8,313 bases of DNA, taken from positions 1 to 8,313 of the forward strand of contig PBQB01000065.1 in NCBI GenBank assembly GCA_002724895.1, in the 5' to 3' direction. The DNA comes from Flavobacteriales bacterium. GTDB taxonomy: Bacteria; Bacteroidota; Bacteroidia; Flavobacteriales; BACL11. The notes below the pieces were generated by a model that saw nothing but the letters and a program-made list of their open reading frames with translations, ran no database searches and was not told the origin of the DNA. Position numbers and translations under genes: made by a program. This document shows positions 7,140 through 8,313 of the stretch, piece after piece (within the stretch, counting starts at the first letter, position 1; the number at the start of each line of letters is the position of its first letter).

Positions 7140-7643
7140 TCAATCTTTATTTTTTATAACTCCAAAATTTGATATAAACCATACTCTCTCATGAAAATAA
7201 TATAAAAACATTTTTGTTATAATTTCTATAGAAAACATAGATAATGCTACTGTGGATGCTCCTTCTGTAGTTGGAAACATAAAATAGAAAACTATAAAAA
7301 CTAGAAGTATAGTGTCTAAAGCCCCTATAAGCCTCCAGCTTATTGTTTTAATAATATGTCTAATCTGTTGTTCTTGTTTTGCCCAAGAAATATTATACCA
7401 TACTCTTTCATGAAAATAATATAAACCTGTTTTTGAAATCAATTCTAATGTTGCTATGTATGTTGCTGCATATGTCGCTTTATCAGCTACTTCTTTAGAA
7501 AATTTTACAGTAAAAAAACTGACCTCACCAATGTAAGTTAATAGAACCCAGCTGATTAACCAAGTATCAAGTGTGCCGATTAATCGCCAAGTTATTGCTT
7601 TGGCAACATGTCTTTTTCTTTGAACATGAGGCTTTTTATTCAT
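7140..7643 (-). CDS. Membrane protein with two tandem DUF2061 units
   Basis: The 167-residue protein consists of two copies of one unit. Copy 1 opens with RHVAKAITWRLIGTLDT (11-27) and closes with LYYFHERVW (74-82). Copy 2 opens with RHIIKTISWRLIGALDT (95-111) and closes with the same LYYFHERVW (147-155). Each copy contains two hydrophobic stretches, so about four membrane helices are expected. This is the DUF2061 family, whose biochemical function is unknown. In several Bacteroidota, members are found near sulfate-assimilation genes (cysD, cysN, cysC), but none of those are present here. The two copies differ at the DNA level except around LYYFHERVW, where 27 of 28 bases agree (7179-7206 and 7398-7425). 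The start at ATG 7643 lies 4 bp after a -7 box. The stop is 4 bp from the convergent rhomboid stop. Confidence 0.88.
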   Translation of the reverse strand: MNKKPHVQRKRHVAKAITWRLIGTLDTWLISWVLLTYIGEVSFFTVKFSKEVADKATYAATYIATLELISKTGLYYFHERVWYNISWAKQEQQIRHIIKTISWRLIGALDTILLVFIVFYFMFPTTEGASTVALSMFSIEIITKMFLYYFHERVWFISNFGVIKNKD

Positions 7644-7647
7644 ACAG

Positions 7648-7655
7648 CAAAAATA
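7648..7655 (-). promoter_or_regulatory. Bacteroidota -7 box for DUF2061 gene
   Basis: On the minus strand this reads TATTTTTG followed by C, an exact TAnnTTTG match, ending only 4 bp before the ATG complementary to 7641-7643. Transcription from it would start at or beside the A of the ATG, giving a leaderless mRNA. No TTG is seen at the -33 position. The nearest downstream Met in the protein is far inside copy 2, so a later start is not an option. Confidence 0.5.
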
Positions 7656-7704
7656 AAAATCTTTTTTTTGTTAATTCTTAATTTTCCATTTTTTAAGAAT
7701 CTTG

Positions 7705-7712
7705 TATTTTAG
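7705..7712 (+). promoter_or_regulatory. Possible -7 box for lepA
   Basis: TATTTTAG, followed by CA, matches TAnnTTTG(CA) except for one base. It ends 8 bp before the lepA ATG, at a distance like those of polA and yicC. No -33 TTG is found at the right spacing, so this is a weaker call. The shared 77-bp gap with the divergent DUF2061 gene holds nothing else I can name. Confidence 0.3.
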
Positions 7713-7720
7713 CATTCTCT

Positions 7721-8313
7721 ATGAAAAACATTAGAAATTTTTGTATTATCGCTCACATTGATCATGGTAAATCAACTTTAGCTGACAGGTTATTAGAATT
7801 TACTGGAGCAATTAGCGAACGAGAATTAGAAGATCAAGTTCTAGATGATATGGAATTGGAAAAAGAACGTGGTATTACTATAAAAAGTCATGCGATTCAA
7901 ATGCAATATAAATATTATGAAACAGATTATATTTTAAACCTAATTGATACCCCTGGACATGTTGATTTTTCCTATGAAGTTTCTCGATCTATTGCTGCGT
8001 GTGAAGGGGCTCTATTAATTGTTGATGCTGCTCAGGGTATTCAGGCTCAAACAATTTCTAATTTATACCTTGCTTTAGAACATGAATTAGAAATTATTCC
8101 TATCATAAATAAAATTGATTTACCTTCAGCTGAACCAGAAATTGTAAAAGATCAAATTGTTAACTTAATTGACTGTAAAATAGATGATATAATTTGTGCA
8201 AGTGGAAAAACTGGAGAAGGAATAAAAGAAATTTTAACATCAATTATTGATAATGTTCCTGCCCCCACTGGTAATGTTGAAGCACCATTACAAGCTATGA
8301 TTTTTGATTCTGT
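7721..8313 (+). CDS. lepA: Elongation factor 4 (LepA), C-terminus cut by window edge
   Basis: The frame opens at ATG 7721 and runs off the right edge after 197 complete codons of a family about 600 residues long, so only the GTPase domain and the first residues after it are present. All nucleotide-binding motifs are clear: G1 AHIDHGKS at 11-18, G2 RGITIK at 50-55, G3 DTPGH at 76-80 followed by [10 protein letters not shown]4 NKID at 130-133, and the G5-region CASGKTG at 159-165. [11 protein letters not shown] and the start [18 protein letters not shown] are typical of LepA rather than EF-G, TypA or IF2. LepA is a ribosome-associated translational GTPase with a role in 30S assembly or elongation under stress. 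It diverges from the DUF2061 gene; downstream partners are out of view. Confidence 0.96.
   Translation, partial: MKNIRNFCIIAHIDHGKSTLADRLLEFTGAISERELEDQVLDDMELEKERGITIKSHAIQMQYKYYETDYILNLIDTPGHVDFSYEVSRSIAACEGALLIVDAAQGIQAQTISNLYLALEHELEIIPIINKIDLPSAEPEIVKDQIVNLIDCKIDDIICASGKTGEGIKEILTSIIDNVPAPTGNVEAPLQAMIFDS

Noticed and set aside
1..8313. Mobile element, CRISPR array, toxin-antitoxin pair or phage defence system
   Set aside because: I saw no transposase or integrase, no terminal inverted repeats with target duplications, no spaced repeats, and no defence-type domains. The two small genes do not resemble a toxin and antitoxin, since both encode similar membrane proteins.

Overview
This window is a strongly AT-rich piece of bacterial chromosome, most likely from a member of the Bacteroidota and probably a flavobacterium-like lineage. 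Three things point there. The recognisable promoters match the Bacteroidota -7 element TAnnTTTG rather than TATAAT. No start codon has a convincing Shine-Dalgarno sequence. The proteins (YicC, a duplicated DUF2061 protein, a Cys/Met-gamma enzyme, PolA, LepA) look like that phylum. The placement comes from reading the sequence, not from a database search.

Layout from left to right. (1) A minus-strand pair holds an EamA-type drug/metabolite transporter (680-1600), followed after 29 bp by the N-terminal three quarters of a YicC-family endoribonuclease, which runs off the left edge (1-650). (2) A cystathionine gamma-synthase/lyase (1641-2783, plus) diverges from the transporter across only 40 bp. 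(3) About 330 bp without a gene leads into two small plus-strand genes (3153-3380 and 3472-3690). They encode related two-helix membrane proteins of unknown function and are separated by a strong 16-bp hairpin terminator. (4) A full-length minus-strand DNA polymerase I gene (3710-6445) converges on the second small gene. Its 5' nuclease and polymerase motifs are intact, but its 3'-5' exonuclease motifs are lost. (5) A rhomboid intramembrane protease (6512-7135, plus) diverges from polA. It meets a minus-strand gene for a protein with two DUF2061 units (7140-7643) tail to tail with 4 bp between. (6) The start of lepA, encoding elongation factor 4, runs off the right edge (7721-8313).

Most of the genes are ordinary housekeeping functions: RNA turnover, sulfur amino acid metabolism, DNA replication and repair, membrane proteolysis, and translation. 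They alternate in direction with short gaps, so most are probably transcribed alone or in pairs, and they do not form one pathway. I see no tRNA, rRNA, CRISPR array, insertion sequence, phage gene or defence cassette. The part least explained by known families is the small-protein pair with its long upstream region. The second point of interest is the PolA that appears unable to proofread. Several genes also have their -7 box only 4-10 bp before the start codon, which suggests leaderless or nearly leaderless mRNAs.
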